Positions 62,288-64,000 of a stretch of 64,000 nucleotides of DNA are shown here, one piece after another. The position numbers and the translations under genes are program-made. The notes beneath the pieces were generated by a model that saw only the letters and a list, made by a program, of their open reading frames with translations, was not told where the DNA came from and did not search any database. The stretch comes from Diaphorobacter caeni (lineage in GTDB: Bacteria > Pseudomonadota > Gammaproteobacteria > Burkholderiales > Burkholderiaceae_C): NCBI RefSeq assembly GCF_015354245.1, contig NZ_JADKYZ010000003.1, positions 62,001 to 126,000 on the forward strand. The letters run 5' to 3'. Each line of letters starts with the position of its first letter. Positions within the stretch are counted from its first letter, which is position 1.

Positions 62288-63088
62288 ATGAATGCCACCA
62301 TACTGATGACCTACCGGGAGAGCAGTCCCGAGCGACGCAAAAATCTGCTGACCACGGTGCAATGGCTGGCAGCTGAAGCTCCCGCGGCAAAATTGCTGGT
62401 CATCGAGCAAGACAGCTATCCGCGCCTTACGGGCACGTTGCCACATCCCGAGCATCAAGTGCAATTTGCGTACAACCCGCACGGCTTCAACAAAGCCTGG
62501 GGATTGAATGTGGTCGCATGCATGGCGCGCACGCCAGTACTGGTGTTTACCGATGCGGACCTGATCGTGCCCGGCAGCCTGCGCAGCATCATAGATGCCT
62601 GCGCGCAACAGGCGCCCATAGCCAAACCGTACGACGATGTACGCGATTTGACAGAGGCTGAAAGTGCACGGGTGCACCAGGGCCACTACGGCGTGGAGCC
62701 CCCGTCAAGCCCGTCTGGCAAGCCTGGGCGTGAGGCCATCGGAGAGCAATTGCCTTTGTGCGGTGGCATGTTTGCGATCCGCAGTGATGCGTTTTTCCAT
62801 ATTGGCGGTTGGGACGAGCGCTTTGTCGGCTGGGGGGGCGAAGATGACGCCATGTCGGTCAAACTGCAGCGCGCCCAGATGCAGGTCGTTGTGCAGGCGG
62901 GAACCGCATTGCATCTTTGGCACCCACGGGCGACTGCACACATCGATCAAGCGCAGTACCAGCGCAATGTGGCAGTGCTCCAGAGCATTCGCCAGTGCAG
63001 CGATGCGCAACTGGCCCGAATGGCCGAGGTTCAGCGCCAAGTCATGGGCTACTCGGAGAAATATCGTCCGCGGGAGTCCGCACAATGA
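62288..63088 (+). CDS. Glycosyltransferase with galactosyltransferase-type C-terminal domain
   Basis: 266 residues from the ATG at 62288. TPVLVFTDADLIVPGSLRSI carries the DxD motif; CGGMFAIRSDAFFHIGGWDE, then RFVGWGGEDDAMSVKL, matches the Glyco_transf_7C (galactosyltransferase C-terminal) signature. It probably adds one sugar to a surface glycan or glycoprotein. The stop overlaps the next start (ATGA), so it is coupled to the downstream gene. Confidence 0.85.
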   Translation: MNATILMTYRESSPERRKNLLTTVQWLAAEAPAAKLLVIEQDSYPRLTGTLPHPEHQVQFAYNPHGFNKAWGLNVVACMARTPVLVFTDADLIVPGSLRSIIDACAQQAPIAKPYDDVRDLTEAESARVHQGHYGVEPPSSPSGKPGREAIGEQLPLCGGMFAIRSDAFFHIGGWDERFVGWGGEDDAMSVKLQRAQMQVVVQAGTALHLWHPRATAHIDQAQYQRNVAVLQSIRQCSDAQLARMAEVQRQVMGYSEKYRPRESAQ

Positions 63089-63813
63089 CCATCCAACGTC
63101 GCAGCAAATCCATCGCTACCCCAACGACACCTGCGCCGCGCCCGGTCGCCACTGCGCCACAGGCAAGCGAACCGCATGTGATGATCGGCACACCCGCCTA
63201 TGGCGGCATGGTGCATGTGGATTACCTCAATTCGCTGCTGGCCTACCAGCGGGAAGGCATTGGCTACACACTGACCACCATCGGCAATGAAAGTTTGATT
63301 ACTCGCGCCAGAAACACGGTGCTCTCGTTGTTCTGGATGAACGAGGCTTACACGCACCTGCTGTTTCTCGACGCCGATGTGAGCTTGCCGCCGGAGTCTC
63401 TCAAACACATGCTCGCACAGCAGCGCGATGTGATTGGTGCGCCCGTCGCGCTCAAAGGTCGCGATGAGCGGGGCCAGCGCATGTTCAATGTGGGGCGCTG
63501 CGTAGGCGAGGCAGGCGAGCAGATGCTGGTGGAACACATCGGCACCGCCGCGCTGCTGCTCAGCCGCAAGGCCGTGGCGGCACTGGTGAGCAAGGCCATT
63601 GAAGAAGGCGGCGTATACACACCCTCCAAAAAGACGCTGAGGGGCGATTTCGCGGATGACGCGCTGATGTATGACGTGTTCCAGGTCGGGGTGGTCAATG
63701 GCGTCTATCTGTCTGAGGACTATTGGGTCTGTCGCCAGTTGCGGGAGTTGGGCTTTGACATCCATGTGCAGCCGGACATCATCACCCACCACCATGGGGT
63801 GATGGCAGCATGA
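63085..63813 (+). CDS. GT-A glycosyltransferase-like protein
   Basis: 242 residues. MIGTPAYGGMVHVDYLNSLL, then ESLITRARNTVLSLFW and LLFLDADVSLPPESLKHML, with the DAD motif, place it in a GT-A family seen in capsule clusters and some phages. YLSEDYWVCRQLRELGFDIH supplies the catalytic acidic residues. It starts with ATGA overlap after the preceding gene and ends with ATGA overlap into the next. Confidence 0.78.
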   Translation: MTIQRRSKSIATPTTPAPRPVATAPQASEPHVMIGTPAYGGMVHVDYLNSLLAYQREGIGYTLTTIGNESLITRARNTVLSLFWMNEAYTHLLFLDADVSLPPESLKHMLAQQRDVIGAPVALKGRDERGQRMFNVGRCVGEAGEQMLVEHIGTAALLLSRKAVAALVSKAIEEGGVYTPSKKTLRGDFADDALMYDVFQVGVVNGVYLSEDYWVCRQLRELGFDIHVQPDIITHHHGVMAA

Positions 63814-64000
63814 TGACGCCTTCACAGACCCTGCGCATCATCAGCTTCCTGGATCCGCGCGAACCGTCGGTGCAGACGGATCTGTCATGGCTTGCCGTGC
63901 GCCAGGTGCGCGCGCTGGTGAACGCTGACATGCCGGTGCAATGGCAGATTCTGCAGGCCCCCACGTCGCTGCTCAGTGGTAGGCAGGCACAGGCACCGGT
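63810..64000 (+). CDS. Start of a further gene of the glycosyltransferase operon (partial)
   Basis: 63 codons are open from the ATG at 63810 to the window edge (MMTPSQTLRIISFLDPREPS...). It begins with ATGA overlap after the previous gene. The N-terminus could be the first strand of another GT-A or GT-B enzyme, but too little is visible to name it. Confidence 0.6.
   Translation, partial: MMTPSQTLRIISFLDPREPSVQTDLSWLAVRQVRALVNADMPVQWQILQAPTSLLSGRQAQAP

Overview
The window looks like chromosomal DNA from a betaproteobacterium of the Comamonadaceae type (Comamonas/Delftia/Acidovorax-like). The grounds are high GC with strongly GC-biased third codon positions, a Bug/TctC-type binding protein beside acyl-CoA genes, many LysR regulators and IPTL/VPTL-type C-terminal sorting tails. 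The genus is an inference. I see no rRNA, complete tRNA, CRISPR array or transposase.

Left part (1-17672): a minus-strand defence operon of the BREX type 3 kind. Reading downstream from its promoter near 15250, the genes are a WYL regulator, brxF, a brxC-like DUF6079 ATPase, then four genes outside the usual BREX-3 set (an OLD/RecF-like ATPase, a TOPRIM-like DUF4276 protein, a GHKL ATPase ending in a PD-(D/E)XK nuclease-like domain, a HEPN-motif protein), then the pglXI-type methylase, an AlbA_2/Schlafen-like ATPase and the start of what is probably the helicase gene brxHII. PglZ and BrxA would lie beyond the left edge. Most junctions are 4-7 nt overlaps or short gaps. To the right are a LysR gene, an XRE gene and a LysR-like gene without a DNA-binding domain, then a copy of a tRNA-Gly 3' end (17651-17672). 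I read that copy as the attachment site closing a genomic island that carries the defence genes.

Middle (17743-43877): a 1525-aa SF1 helicase with a C-terminal MTES_1575/DUF559-like nuclease just outside the att site; a repeat-bearing lipoprotein; an FAD oxidoreductase; a branched-chain amino-acid-type binding protein; an MFS/GNAT pair divergent from a MocR regulator; a surface cluster with three tandem phage tail-collar proteins, two DUF6916-like proteins, a GNAT and a 1530-aa SBBP/Ig-like VPTL-CTERM protein; an RluA-family pseudouridine synthase; an AsmA protein; and a two-component system.

The most original-looking locus is at 43092-48892. The LuxR-type response regulator and kinase are divergent, across 661 AT-rich bases, from a four-gene operon: a small secreted protein with four GTSNQ...QNxSSN repeats (curlin-like amyloid candidate), a strong hairpin terminator, a small secreted protein, a CsgG-like lipoprotein with added peptidoglycan-binding-like and DUF4384 domains, and a Sel1-repeat protein. 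I propose a non-canonical curli-like amyloid secretion system.

Right part (48894-64000): a catabolic operon (acyl-CoA dehydrogenase, Bug binding protein, NDP-forming acyl-CoA ligase, alpha/beta hydrolase, LysR) divergent from an MmgE/PrpD gene; a META-domain-like protein; a metallo-beta-lactamase-fold protein with altered metal ligands divergent from a LysR gene; a second VPTL-tailed surface protein; and a translationally coupled glycosyltransferase cluster running off the right edge.
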